From: Meiothermus sp. QL-1
GTDB lineage: Bacteria > Deinococcota > Deinococci > Deinococcales > Thermaceae
Direction: 5' to 3'
Assembly (NCBI RefSeq): GCF_003351145.1
Contig: NZ_QQSV01000002.1
Span: 248,001-312,000 of the forward strand
DNA: 64,000 bases
Shown here in pieces: positions 28,124 to 41,226 of this stretch (positions are counted from its first letter, which is position 1; every line of letters starts with the position of its first letter). The notes under the pieces were generated by a model. That model did not search any database, was not told the DNA's origin, and saw only the letters and a list, made by a program, of their open reading frames with translations. The translations under genes were made by a program, and so were the position numbers.

Positions 28124-29428
28124 CTACTGCACAGTTACCTGCCCGCTCTTCCCGGCGTAGGCAACGTGCAGCCCCTGGAGGACGTTTTCGTCGAGCGTCT
28201 GGGTGCTCCCAAACAGCTCGAGGCCCTGGATATGGGTATAGGCCCGGACCTGGTAGCTCGCCGTGCCGCTCGTGGCGTAGGTGTAGCTGAGTTCGCTCTG
28301 CAGGTCGGGCAGGGTGTAGGTGGTGGAGCTCCCGCTCGGGTAGACTGTGGCCAGGATCTGGAAGGGGGTGTTGCCGTCCTGGGCCAGGCCGCTCAGGTCC
28401 AGAGTAAAGACTTGGGCATTGGGGTAGGCCAGGGTGTAGGTGCGGGCGTTGTTGGAGATGCTCGGGCCCTGGCTTCCCCAGGGGGCAGGCAGGGGCACGT
28501 TCCAGTCGTTTCCGCCGGTCTCCTGCCAGACCCCGAGCTCCTCGGCCGAAGCCGAGCTGCTGGCCCCGGCTTGGTAGAGCCCTACGTACTTGCCCCCAGC
28601 ACCGCTCAGAACGCCGTACTGGCTACCCAGGCCGGCCCAACCGGGTTCCCTCATCCCATTCTTGAAGAAGGCCACGGACCCTGCACCGGTGAACCCCTGG
28701 GGCAGGCTGGCGCTGATCTGCTTTAGGGCAAAGGCCTGGTAGCCCTGGTCGTCGATGTTCGCGCTGCCGTTTGCGGTCACGTTCACCTGCACCAGCTTGC
28801 CGCCAATAGGGGTGAGGTCCATGGGGTTGCTGCCCGGGCGGAAGACCCCCACCCAGACCTCCTGCTGCCCTTGGGGAAGCTCAGCCGTAATGCTGGCGCT
28901 GCCACTTGACACGGCACCCTGGCGATTGTTTACATAGACCAGGTCCCCGTCCTGGATCTGGGTGCTCCCGACCTGGGCCGGCAGGGTCAGGTTGAAGGTG
29001 AAAAGGACGTTCTGAGAGGGGGTCTGGGCAGAGGAGCAGGTCAGGTCCACCTGCCGGGTCTGGCTGGTGCTGGCCTTGAAGAAGAGGAGCCTACCAAAAC
29101 CCTGGTTGCTGCAGCGCAGGGCCACCTCGTACTCCACGGTCCCCTGGGCCTGGAAGCTGGCCTGGCCGTTCTGGAAGCTCAGGGCCTGCCAGGCCCCGTT
29201 CCCCACCCGGTAGCGGGCCCCCTGCAGGGCGTTTTGGGGGTCGGTGAGCCGGACCTCTACCTGGGTGGGGGCGTTGCCGCCGCCACCACCACCGCCGGAG
29301 CCGCCTCCACCTCCAGCGCCGGTGCCACCACCGCCAGTTCCAGCGCCACCACAAGCCGCCAGGAGGGCCAGAAGAAGGCCTGCAGCTACCCGATAACCTA
29401 TGAGTGCCATCTGCCTATGGGGGTTCAT
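28124..29428 (-). CDS. Glycine-linker lipoprotein of unknown function
   Basis: 434 aa. Signal peptide with LLAAC (Cys26), followed by a glycine-rich tether (27-50) that probably spaces the folded part from the membrane. The rest is beta-rich: residues 55-130 (VRLTDPQNALQGARYRVGNGAWQ), 140-260 (Ig-like), and a C-terminal region (370-434) that may be a second Ig-like module. No catalytic motif. Good GGGAGGTG site before the ATG. Divergent from the response-regulator gene, which may control it (see the 11-bp repeats between them). Confidence 0.75.
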   Translation of the reverse strand: MNPHRQMALIGYRVAAGLLLALLAACGGAGTGGGGTGAGGGGGSGGGGGGGNAPTQVEVRLTDPQNALQGARYRVGNGAWQALSFQNGQASFQAQGTVEYEVALRCSNQGFGRLLFFKASTSQTRQVDLTCSSAQTPSQNVLFTFNLTLPAQVGSTQIQDGDLVYVNNRQGAVSSGSASITAELPQGQQEVWVGVFRPGSNPMDLTPIGGKLVQVNVTANGSANIDDQGYQAFALKQISASLPQGFTGAGSVAFFKNGMREPGWAGLGSQYGVLSGAGGKYVGLYQAGASSSASAEELGVWQETGGNDWNVPLPAPWGSQGPSISNNARTYTLAYPNAQVFTLDLSGLAQDGNTPFQILATVYPSGSSTTYTLPDLQSELSYTYATSGTASYQVRAYTHIQGLELFGSTQTLDENVLQGLHVAYAGKSGQVTVQ

Positions 29429-29545
29429 GCCTGTTCACCTCCCGCCGGTTACTGTAGGGCTACGGGCCTTAAACCACCCTGAACGGACCCTGAACGCCCG
29501 GCGAATCGCCACCCTTCTCATGAGAACTCTGGCTACCCTGCTGGT
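29429..29545. promoter_or_regulatory. Divergent control region with 11-bp-spaced direct repeats
   Basis: CCCTGAACG occurs at 29477-29485 and 29488-29496, exactly 11 bp apart, the spacing of OmpR/PhoB-type boxes. TTCTCATGAGAA (29515-29526) is a perfect palindrome. TACCCT (29534-29539) lies 6 nt before the regulator's ATG. The repeats could be binding sites of the adjacent OmpR-family regulator. Confidence 0.55.
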
Positions 29546-30229
29546 ATGGAAGGCATTGAACAACCCCTGGTCCTGATTGTGGAGGACGAGAAGGACATCG
29601 CCCGCTTCATCGAGCTCGAGCTCCAGGCCGAGGGCTACCGCACCGAGGTGGCCTACGACGGCATCACCGGCCTATCGCGCTTTCGCGAGACCAACCCCAA
29701 TCTGGTGGTGATGGACCTGATGCTGCCGGTGATGGACGGCCTCGAGGTGGCCCGCCGCATCCGCAAAACCTCCAATGTGCCCATCATCATCCTCACCGCC
29801 AAGGACCGGGTCGAGGACAAGGTGGAGGGCCTGGACGCCGGGGCCGATGACTATTTGGTCAAGCCCTTCAGCATCGAGGAGCTCCTGGCCCGCATCCGGG
29901 CCCACCTGCGCCGGGTGACCCCGGCCATCACCGGGGAGATTCGGGTCTCCGACCTGATCATCAACCTGGAGGGGCGCGAGGTCTACCGGGGTGGGCGGCG
30001 CATCGAGTTTTCCAACAAGGAGTTCGAGCTTTTAGAGCTCCTGGCCAAAAGCCCGGGCAAGGTCTTCAGCCGCTTCGAAATCGAGGAGAAGGTCTGGCCC
30101 GGCTACCAGGGGGGCTCGAACGTGGTGGATGTCTACATCGGCTACCTGAGGAAGAAGCTCGAGGGCGCCGGCGAGCGGCGCCTCATCCACACCGTGCGGG
30201 GGGTGGGGTACGTGCTGCGGGAAGACTAG
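29546..30229 (+). CDS. OmpR-family two-component response regulator
   Basis: 227 aa. Receiver domain 8-122 with acidic Asp14, phosphoacceptor Asp57 (VVMDLMLP), Thr84 (LTAKD) and Lys106 (VKPFS); winged-helix DNA-binding domain about 132-227 ([20 protein letters not shown] split, VRGVGYVL). Complete and probably functional. No histidine kinase gene is next to it, so the partner lies elsewhere. Leaderless-type start. The downstream gene nrdF is convergent, so there is no operon partner. Confidence 0.95.
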   Translation: MEGIEQPLVLIVEDEKDIARFIELELQAEGYRTEVAYDGITGLSRFRETNPNLVVMDLMLPVMDGLEVARRIRKTSNVPIIILTAKDRVEDKVEGLDAGADDYLVKPFSIEELLARIRAHLRRVTPAITGEIRVSDLIINLEGREVYRGGRRIEFSNKEFELLELLAKSPGKVFSRFEIEEKVWPGYQGGSNVVDVYIGYLRKKLEGAGERRLIHTVRGVGYVLRED

Positions 30230-30239
30230 CCTCGCTGGC

Positions 30240-31520
30240 TCAGGTCCCTTTCCGCCGCAGCCTGGCCCGCTCCTCGCGGTAGAGGATGTAGGCCCGGGCC
30301 ACCTGGGGGTAGGTCTCCATCAGGCCCCGCTCCACCCGGTCCTGGATCTCCTCCACCGAGAGGCTTTGGGTCTGGGCCTCGCGCTTGATGGGCTCCAGCA
30401 CGTGGCGGGCGATGCGCTCGAGGTCCAGGCTCACCCCCACCGCACCCGCGGCCTTCTGCACCGCCCGCACGATGCGCATCTCGTCGAAGGGCACCTGCCG
30501 CCCGTCGCGCTTGATGACCGGCTGCAGGTCCAGCTTGTCCTCGGGGAAGTAGAAGTCTAGGTCCGAGAGGGGCTCCACCCGGATGGCCTTGACGTAGCCG
30601 TTGCCCTTGGTGGAGAAGAAGTCGTGGTGCTTGGTCTCGGTGCGCAGGCCGGCCAGCACCACCGGGTTCACCTCCTCGGCCTCCACCCGGAAGAAAGGCT
30701 CCAGCCCCAGGTTCATCAGGGCCTTGTCGGCGTTGTAGCGGGAGAAGCGGAGGACCTCCTCCTCCAGGCCAATCGCGCTGTAGAGCTTCTGGGTGTAGCG
30801 GGCCTCGAGGGCGTCGAGCCGCTCTAAAAGCTCCTCCACCGCGCGCCCGGCCTCCTTCTGCTCTTTTTCGTTCATCCGGGCATAAAGCCCCTGGGCTAAG
30901 AGGCCTACGTACACCCCGTGGATGGCCTCGTCGCGGATAATCAGGCTGATGATCTCCCCCGAGCTGGTCATCCGCCCCTGCCCGGCCAGGTAGAGGGGGT
31001 AGAAGAAGCCCGAGTAGAAGAGGTAGGACTCTAAAAGCACGCTGGCGGCCATGGCCTGGTAGAGGCTTTTTTCGTCCCGGATGGCGGTGTAGGCCCGGTG
31101 TATGAGGGCGAGCTTGGCCTGGAGCTCGGGCTGCTGGCGCACCCAGGCGAAAAGCCCCTCGATGCGCTCGCTGGTGCAGAGGGTGGAGAAGATGGAGCTA
31201 TAGCTCTTGGCGTGCATGTGCTCCATGGCCCCCATGAAGCTGAGCACCGCCTTGGCCTGGAGCCCCGGCACCCACTGCACCATCTGCGGCATCCCCAGGC
31301 TGCCCTGCAGGGTGTCCAAAAGCGTGAGCCCGGCCAGCACCTCCTCGTAGGCCCGCTTCTCCTCCCGGTTCAGGGTCATCCAGGCCAGCTTGTCGTCGGC
31401 CAGGGGAATCTCCTCGTCCACCCAGAACTGCCGCACGTTCTGGTCCCAGAACATCTTGGTGTAGCCGTCCTCGGGCCGGTTCCAGTTGACCGCCTCAAAG
31501 TTCAGGGTTGTCTCTAGCAT
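30240..31520 (-). CDS. nrdF: Class Ib ribonucleotide reductase small subunit NrdF with a C-terminal ATP-cone
   Basis: 426 aa from the ATG at 31520 (GAGGAG site), against about 320-330 for normal NrdF. Residues 1-330 are a full radical-generating subunit: metal ligands Asp69, Glu100, His103, Glu164, Glu198, His201 and radical Tyr107 in HAKSYSSIFSTL. The usual C-terminal docking tail (DFFSTKGNGYV ... DLDFYF, 300-325) is present but internal. Residues 334-425 are an ATP-cone: VIKRDGRQVPFDEMRIVRAV ... EEIQDRVERGL ... YILYREERARLR. ATP-cones normally sit at the N-terminus of large subunits and give overall on/off control by ATP/dATP. Neither large subunit here has one. Third gene of nrdI-nrdE-nrdF, 8 bp after nrdE. 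The metal (Mn or Fe) is inferred as Mn from the class and presence of NrdI. Confidence 0.94.
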   Translation of the reverse strand: MLETTLNFEAVNWNRPEDGYTKMFWDQNVRQFWVDEEIPLADDKLAWMTLNREEKRAYEEVLAGLTLLDTLQGSLGMPQMVQWVPGLQAKAVLSFMGAMEHMHAKSYSSIFSTLCTSERIEGLFAWVRQQPELQAKLALIHRAYTAIRDEKSLYQAMAASVLLESYLFYSGFFYPLYLAGQGRMTSSGEIISLIIRDEAIHGVYVGLLAQGLYARMNEKEQKEAGRAVEELLERLDALEARYTQKLYSAIGLEEEVLRFSRYNADKALMNLGLEPFFRVEAEEVNPVVLAGLRTETKHHDFFSTKGNGYVKAIRVEPLSDLDFYFPEDKLDLQPVIKRDGRQVPFDEMRIVRAVQKAAGAVGVSLDLERIARHVLEPIKREAQTQSLSVEEIQDRVERGLMETYPQVARAYILYREERARLRRKGT

Positions 31521-31528
31521 GGCACTCC

Positions 31529-33607
31529 TCAGACCGCGCAGCTCAGGCACTCCTCCACCGAGAGGTTCTTGGTGCGGGTGTAGTAGAGGCTCTTGAGCCC
31601 CTTGCGGTGGGCGTAGACGTACAGCCTGGCCAGCTCGCGGGTGCTGGTCTCGCTGGTCACGTAGAGCACCGTGCTGATGCCCTGGTCCACGTGGGGCTGT
31701 ATCTCGGCCACCAGGTCGATTACGCGGTACATGTTCATGTGGTAGGCCGACTTGTAGTACCAGTAGGTCTCCTCGGAGAGGAAGGGCACCGGGTAGTAGG
31801 TGGTGGCGTTGCCGTAGGTGCGGGTCTCCACCACCTCCACGATGGGCTGGATGGAGGGGGTGGCGTTTTGGATGTAGCTGATGCTCTGGGTGGGGGCGAT
31901 GGCCAGGCGGTAGGCGTGGTAGAGGCCGTGCTCTTCTACCTGGGCCTTGAGCCTTTCCCAGTCGGCGGGGGAGGGCAGGGGCAGGTGGGCGAAGAGCTGC
32001 TTCACCCGCTCGGTGCGGGGGCGGAAGTCCTCGGCCAGGTAGCGTTCGAAGTACTCCCCGCTGGCGTAGTCGGAGAGCGCGAAGCCTTCGAAGGTGACCC
32101 CGCGCTCGCGGGCGATTTGCATGGAGCGCTCGAGGGAGTAGAAGTTCACCGCTGCGAAGAAGCTGCGGGCGAAGTCGCGGGCCTCCTCCGACTCGTAGCG
32201 GATCTGGTTTTTGGCCAGAAAGCCGTGCAGGTTCATGGCCCCCAGGCCCACCGAGTGGAAGGCCTGGTTGGCCTTGCGGGCCCCGGGGGCGTTTTTGATG
32301 TCCGAGAGGTCGCTCACCGCAGTGAGCATGTCCATGGCGGTGTGGACGCTTTCCTGCAGGTTGCCCGACTCCATCACGTTCACGATGTTCAAAGAGCCCA
32401 GGTTGCAGCTAATGTCGTAGCCGATCTGGTCGCCCTCGCCATAATCGCCGATTACCGAGGTGGTCTGGAGCTGGAAGATCTCGGTGCAGAGGTTGGACAT
32501 CTTGATCTGCCCGAGGCGCTTCAGGGGGTGGGCCCGGTTGGCGTTGGTCTTGTAGACGATGTAGGGGTAGCCCGACTCGAACTGGGTCTGGGCGATGCGG
32601 GTGAGCATGGCCCGGGCCGAGAGGGGGCGCTTTTTGACTGCGGGATGGGCCACCAGCTCCTCGTAGCGCCGGTCGAGGTCCATGTCGTCCAGGTGCTCGC
32701 CGAAGGCCTGGTAGACCGAGTAGGGGGCGAAGACGTAGAAGTCCTCGCCCCGCTCGGCCAGCTCGAAGAACTTGGCCGGCACAATCAGGCCCAAGGAGAG
32801 GGTCTGGATGCGGCTTTTCTCGTCGGCGTTGATTTTTTTGGTGTCGAGGAACTCCTCCACGTCCCAGTGGAAGATGTTGAGGTAGACCGCCCCGGCCCCC
32901 TTGCGCTGGCCCATCTGGTCGGCGTAGTTGAAGGCGTCCTCCAGAAGCTTCATCACCGGCACCACGCCCTTGGCCGCGTGGGCCACCCCTTTGATGGGCT
33001 CGCCCCGGGCGCGGAGCTTGGAGAGGTTGAGCGCCACCCCGCCCCCAATTTTGGAGAGCTGCATGGCGGTGTTGAGGTTGTAGCCGATGGAGTTCAAAGA
33101 GTCGTCCAGCTCGAGCAAAAAGCAGCTCACCAGCTCGCCCCGCCGGGCCCGGCCCGCGTTCAGGAAGGTGGGGGTGGCCGGCTGGTAGCGCTGCTCCATC
33201 AGGGCCCGCACGTAGGCCCGGGCCTTGGCCACGTCCCCCTGGGCCAGGTGCAAGGCCACCGCCAGCACCCGGTCCTCGTAGCGCTCGAGGTAGTACTTTT
33301 TGTCGTTGGACTTGAGGGCGTAGTCCTTGTAGAACTTGGAGATGGCCATGAAGCTCGCAAAGCGGAAGCCGTAGCTATAGGCCAGATCGGAGAGCTCCAG
33401 CACCTCCTCCTCGCGGTAGCGCTGGAAGAAGTCCTCGTAGTAGCCCTCCTCAATCAGGGCCCGCATCCGCTCGATGGGCCCCGAAAACCGCCGCAGCTTC
33501 TGCTCCACCTCGGCCTCGAAGGCCCGGGCTGCTTCGCGGTCCTTTTCGAGCTGGTAAAAACCGTTTTTCTTTTGCAAAACTGCGCTGTTGAGCTCCAGAT
33601 AACGCAT
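31529..33607 (-). CDS. nrdE: Class Ib ribonucleotide reductase large subunit NrdE
   Basis: 692 aa from the ATG at 33607, preceded by AGGAGG; an in-frame GTG one codon upstream is less well spaced. It reduces ribonucleoside diphosphates. Lacks an N-terminal ATP-cone, as class Ib enzymes do. Visible: ATPTFLNAG substrate region, redox Cys in GELVSCF, active-site Asn/Cys/Glu in SNLCTEI (thiyl radical Cys), radical-transfer tyrosines in the TRTYGNATTYYP region and the C-terminal redox pair Cys687/Cys690 (ECLSCAV). Partner of NrdF and NrdI. Expression is expected to fall when adenosylcobalamin binds the upstream riboswitch. Confidence 0.97.
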   Translation of the reverse strand: MRYLELNSAVLQKKNGFYQLEKDREAARAFEAEVEQKLRRFSGPIERMRALIEEGYYEDFFQRYREEEVLELSDLAYSYGFRFASFMAISKFYKDYALKSNDKKYYLERYEDRVLAVALHLAQGDVAKARAYVRALMEQRYQPATPTFLNAGRARRGELVSCFLLELDDSLNSIGYNLNTAMQLSKIGGGVALNLSKLRARGEPIKGVAHAAKGVVPVMKLLEDAFNYADQMGQRKGAGAVYLNIFHWDVEEFLDTKKINADEKSRIQTLSLGLIVPAKFFELAERGEDFYVFAPYSVYQAFGEHLDDMDLDRRYEELVAHPAVKKRPLSARAMLTRIAQTQFESGYPYIVYKTNANRAHPLKRLGQIKMSNLCTEIFQLQTTSVIGDYGEGDQIGYDISCNLGSLNIVNVMESGNLQESVHTAMDMLTAVSDLSDIKNAPGARKANQAFHSVGLGAMNLHGFLAKNQIRYESEEARDFARSFFAAVNFYSLERSMQIARERGVTFEGFALSDYASGEYFERYLAEDFRPRTERVKQLFAHLPLPSPADWERLKAQVEEHGLYHAYRLAIAPTQSISYIQNATPSIQPIVEVVETRTYGNATTYYPVPFLSEETYWYYKSAYHMNMYRVIDLVAEIQPHVDQGISTVLYVTSETSTRELARLYVYAHRKGLKSLYYTRTKNLSVEECLSCAV

Positions 33608-33616
33608 CACTCCTCC

Positions 33617-33976
33617 TTATGGCGAAAGCCGTTGCAGGGCCTCCAAAAAGCGCTCCCGGTCTTTTTCCGTCCCGGATAGTTCGAACTTAAGCAAAACCGG
33701 CCAGCCGTACCGGCTGGCTAGGGTGTCGGCGGCTTTAGCGAAGTTGGCCCCCCAGTTGCGGTTGCCGCTGGCGGCCACCCCCTCTACCCAGGCCCAATTC
33801 TCCCTGGCAAAGCGCTCCACCTCCGCTGGCACCTGGCCGAAGCCGGTGGTGTAGGTGACCAGCACGCAGGGCTCCTCCACCCGCTCTTCGCCGCTTCTTA
33901 TCCACAGGCGCCTTACGGGCAGGCGCTCCACGAAGCGCGCTACATTGCCGGTTTTGGACGCATAGACCACGAGCAT
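33617..33976 (-). CDS. nrdI: NrdI flavodoxin-like activator of class Ib RNR
   Basis: 119 aa. Flavodoxin-like protein that supplies the oxidant for assembling the manganese-tyrosyl radical cofactor of NrdF. FMN phosphate loop YASKTGNVARF (5-15), a TYTTGFGQVP loop (about 41-50) and the ASGNRNWG loop (about 69-76). First gene of the operon, 9 bp before nrdE. Its presence with the SYSS motif of NrdF fixes the class as Ib. The start lies 60 nt after the riboswitch aptamer. Confidence 0.95.
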   Translation of the reverse strand: MLVVYASKTGNVARFVERLPVRRLWIRSGEERVEEPCVLVTYTTGFGQVPAEVERFARENWAWVEGVAASGNRNWGANFAKAADTLASRYGWPVLLKFELSGTEKDRERFLEALQRLSP

Positions 33977-34036
33977 AAGACAAAAAATCCTTCTGTCTGC
34001 CGAACAGGCAGCGAAAAGCTTACGCCAGGCGAGCTA
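33977..34036 (-). promoter_or_regulatory. Expression platform between the cobalamin aptamer and nrdI
   Basis: On the minus strand a small hairpin CTGCC-TGTTC-GGCAG (33997-34011) precedes a ribosome site GAAGGA and TTTTTT. A stem between AGACAGAA and TTTTTGTCT-type bases just before the ATG could hide the ribosome site. The U-run is about 9 nt from the first hairpin, so a classical terminator is not obvious; translation control is more likely. Confidence 0.55.
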
Positions 34037-34217
34037 GGTTGTATGGGGAATCCTCATCCTGGCCTTCCTTTCCGTCCCTGACGCGGGGACTAGGAGACCC
34101 AGCCGGGCGGGTAATCGGGCTTTCACCGTTGCGCGACAGCGGCGGAATTCCACCGCACTTCCCCCGTCGCCGGTGGGGAAACCACATCTTGTGGTTTCTG
34201 GCCGAAACCATACAACC
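34037..34217 (-). ncRNA. Cobalamin (B12) riboswitch upstream of nrdIEF
   Basis: About 181 nt on the minus strand. The conserved aptamer core is present: GGGAAGTGCGGTGGAATTCC followed by CGCTGTCGCGCAACGGTGAAAG (split here only for description; plus-strand 34104-34157 region). A B12-box-like GGCCAGGATGAGGA lies near the 3' end. P1 is a perfect 10-bp pairing: GGTTGTATGG (34208-34217) with CCATACAACC (34037-34046). An added 9-bp hairpin GAAACCACA-AGA-TGTGGTTTC (34178-34198) lies in the 5' part. It sits just before the B12-independent RNR operon, matching the known logic that adenosylcobalamin represses the cobalamin-free enzyme. TTGACA (34231-34236) with TATGGT 18 bp on could be a promoter but would start inside P1. 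Confidence 0.9.
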
Positions 34218-34241
34218 AGTTGTGGCCAGGTGTCAAGGGGC

Positions 34242-39461
<5,220 letters not shown>

Positions 39462-39668
39462 GGCTCCTCCTGTCGAGAACCCCCAGCGCGAAATTGCCCA
39501 ATATATAGGGGGTTGCTGGCGAAATCCTACTGTATGTGGTGGCCTTTGGCAAGGCAGAGGTGCTTTTCGTTGTAGACAGAATAGCGCCCCGGGTAAGCGG
39601 AATCAACGACGTACAGAGCAAGACTGCTCGGCGAAGCTCTATCGGCAGATGTTCTCTGCGTAGGGCCC
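39462..39668 (-). promoter_or_regulatory. nrdJ: nrdJ promoter with two NrdR-box-like sites; second upstream promoter
   Basis: Proximal promoter on the minus strand: TTGCCA (39547-39552), 17 bp, TAGGAT (39524-39529). NrdR-like core 1 CAATATATAG (39499-39508, read on plus) matches CwATATaTwG at all ten positions and lies just after the start site; core 2 CTGTATGTGG (39530-39539) matches 7/10 and lies in the -35/-10 spacer. They are 31 bp apart, the usual tandem spacing. A distal promoter TTGATT (39601-39606), 17 bp, TATTCT (39578-39583) is also present. A small hairpin GCAGA-TGTTC-TCTGC (39643-39657) could end the amylase transcript. No gene in this spacer. Confidence 0.78.
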
Positions 39669-41123
39669 TCAGCCCAGGGCCTGCCAAACCGCCAGCGAGA
39701 AGGGTGGGAGCAGACCGTCCTCGAGGTCCCCCCCCACGCAGCGCCCTGCCTGGCCGGAGATCAAATCTGCTACCTGCTCCCCCCGGGGCCAGAGGCCGTG
39801 CAGGGGGATGTGGACGCGCCAGGTCTCGGGCGAGGCGTTGATGGTCACCACCACGCTTTCCCTCTCATATACCCGGGCGAAGGCCAGGCGCCCATCCTGG
39901 GCGTAGAGGTACTGGTACCTGCCGTGGCGCAGCGCAGGCAGGTGGCGCCGCAAGGCGGCCATCTGGCGGATGGTGGCCTGGATGGAGGTCTGCCAACGCG
40001 AATCGTCCCAGATCATGCCCCGGCGGTTGTCGGGGTCGTGTCCGCCGGCCATGCCAATCTCCTCGCCATAGTAGACCGTGGGGGCCCCCGGCAGGGTGAA
40101 GAGCGTGGCGAGGGCCAGCCGCACCCGCTCCACCTCTCCCCGCAGGAGGCTGTAGAGGCGGGGGGTGTCGTGCGAGGTCATGAGGTTCATCTGGGCGGTC
40201 ACAACCTCCCAGCTATACCGGTTGAAGAGCTCCTCCAGCCGGTGGTGGCAGGCCAAAGCCCCCAGGCTTTCCAGCCGCCCCAGCCCGCTCTTGGCAGCCA
40301 GGTCCCTGTCCAGCGCCTCCCCCCCCACAAAGCCCAGGACGGCCCGGCCCAGGGGGTAGTTCATCACCGCGTCGAACTGGTCCCCCTGCAGCCAGCGCCG
40401 GGCGTCGTCCCAGATTTCCCCCACGATGTAGGCCTCGGGGTTCTTGGCCTTGACCCGCCTCCTGAACTCACGCCAGAACTCATCGTCGTCGATCTCGTTG
40501 GGTACGTCCAGCCGCCAGCCGTCGATGCCGTAGTCCAGCCAGTGCTCGGCCACGCTGAGCAGGTACTCGCGGCACTGGGGGTTGTTGGTGTTGAACTTGG
40601 GCAGCTCGGGGTTGTTCCACCAAGCGGCGTAGTTGGGGTGTTTGCTGTAGGCGTTGAGGGGGAACTTGTAGATGTAGAACCAGTCCTTGTAGGGCGAGGC
40701 GGCTTCGTTTTCCATCACGTGTTGGAAGGCGAAGTGGCCCCGGCCGCAGTGGTTGAAAACCCCGTCCAGTATGACCCGCATTCCGCGTCGGTGGGCTTCC
40801 TGGACGAGCTGGCGCAAAGCCTCGTTGCCCCCCAGGATGGGGTCCACTTGGAAGTAGTCGGTGGTGTGGTAGCGGTGGTTGGCGGTGGAGCTGAAGATGG
40901 GGCAGAGGTAAAGGGCGTTGAAGCCCAGGTCCTTGAGGTAGTCGAGCTTCTCGATGACCCCCCAGAGGTTTCCCCCCTTGAAGCCTCGCAGGGTGGGGGG
41001 GGCCTCCCAGGGCTCGAGGTCTGCCGGCACAGGGGCCGGTTGGGCCGCAGGGCCCTGGCCGATGCGGAACCGGTCGGGGAAGATCTGGTAGAAAACGGCG
41101 TCCTTTACCCAGGCTGGTGTCAT
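39669..41123 (-). CDS. GH13 alpha-glucan hydrolase (neopullulanase / cyclomaltodextrinase-like)
   Basis: 484 aa. Catalytic barrel motifs: region I DGVFNHCG, region II GWRLDVPNE (nucleophile Asp), region III VGEIW (acid/base Glu), region IV TSHDTPR (Asp). The N-terminal WVKDAVFYQIFPDRF and the VPNE/MPKG-like context match subfamily GH13_20, although the extra N-terminal dimerisation domain of many such enzymes is missing, so the protein starts directly with the barrel. No signal peptide: cytoplasmic use of maltodextrins or pullulan fragments. AGGAG site before the ATG at 41123. Divergent from gmk. Confidence 0.93.
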   Translation of the reverse strand: MTPAWVKDAVFYQIFPDRFRIGQGPAAQPAPVPADLEPWEAPPTLRGFKGGNLWGVIEKLDYLKDLGFNALYLCPIFSSTANHRYHTTDYFQVDPILGGNEALRQLVQEAHRRGMRVILDGVFNHCGRGHFAFQHVMENEAASPYKDWFYIYKFPLNAYSKHPNYAAWWNNPELPKFNTNNPQCREYLLSVAEHWLDYGIDGWRLDVPNEIDDDEFWREFRRRVKAKNPEAYIVGEIWDDARRWLQGDQFDAVMNYPLGRAVLGFVGGEALDRDLAAKSGLGRLESLGALACHHRLEELFNRYSWEVVTAQMNLMTSHDTPRLYSLLRGEVERVRLALATLFTLPGAPTVYYGEEIGMAGGHDPDNRRGMIWDDSRWQTSIQATIRQMAALRRHLPALRHGRYQYLYAQDGRLAFARVYERESVVVTINASPETWRVHIPLHGLWPRGEQVADLISGQAGRCVGGDLEDGLLPPFSLAVWQALG

Positions 41124-41226
41124 CGGGGCTCCTGACTACCGGGTTAGTTTATACCCTTCCAGCGCCAGCGCAAGTGCAGGTGAGGCTTTTGCGCTCCTGC
41201 CAAGGCTTTGATACGATGCGCGAGTT
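41124..41226. promoter_or_regulatory. Divergent promoters of the amylase gene and gmk
   Basis: Minus strand: TATAAA around 41147-41152, 24-29 nt before the amylase ATG with an AGGAG site between. Plus strand: TACGAT (41212-41217) 9 nt before the gmk ATG, without a ribosome site. Confidence 0.5.

Noticed and set aside
27773-28726. 317-codon plus-strand frame after the aminotransferase
   Set aside because: Most of it is antisense to the Gly-rich lipoprotein gene; only 27801-28080 is free and is listed as a possible remnant.
31508-33679. 723-codon open frame antisense to nrdE
   Set aside because: It mirrors nrdE codon by codon; GC-rich third positions keep the opposite frame open. No family motif, and nrdE is certain.
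34212-34223. ACAACCAGTTGT as an NrdR box for nrdIEF
   Set aside because: Only about 6 of 10 core positions match, there is no second box at 31 bp, and the bases are part of the riboswitch P1 region.
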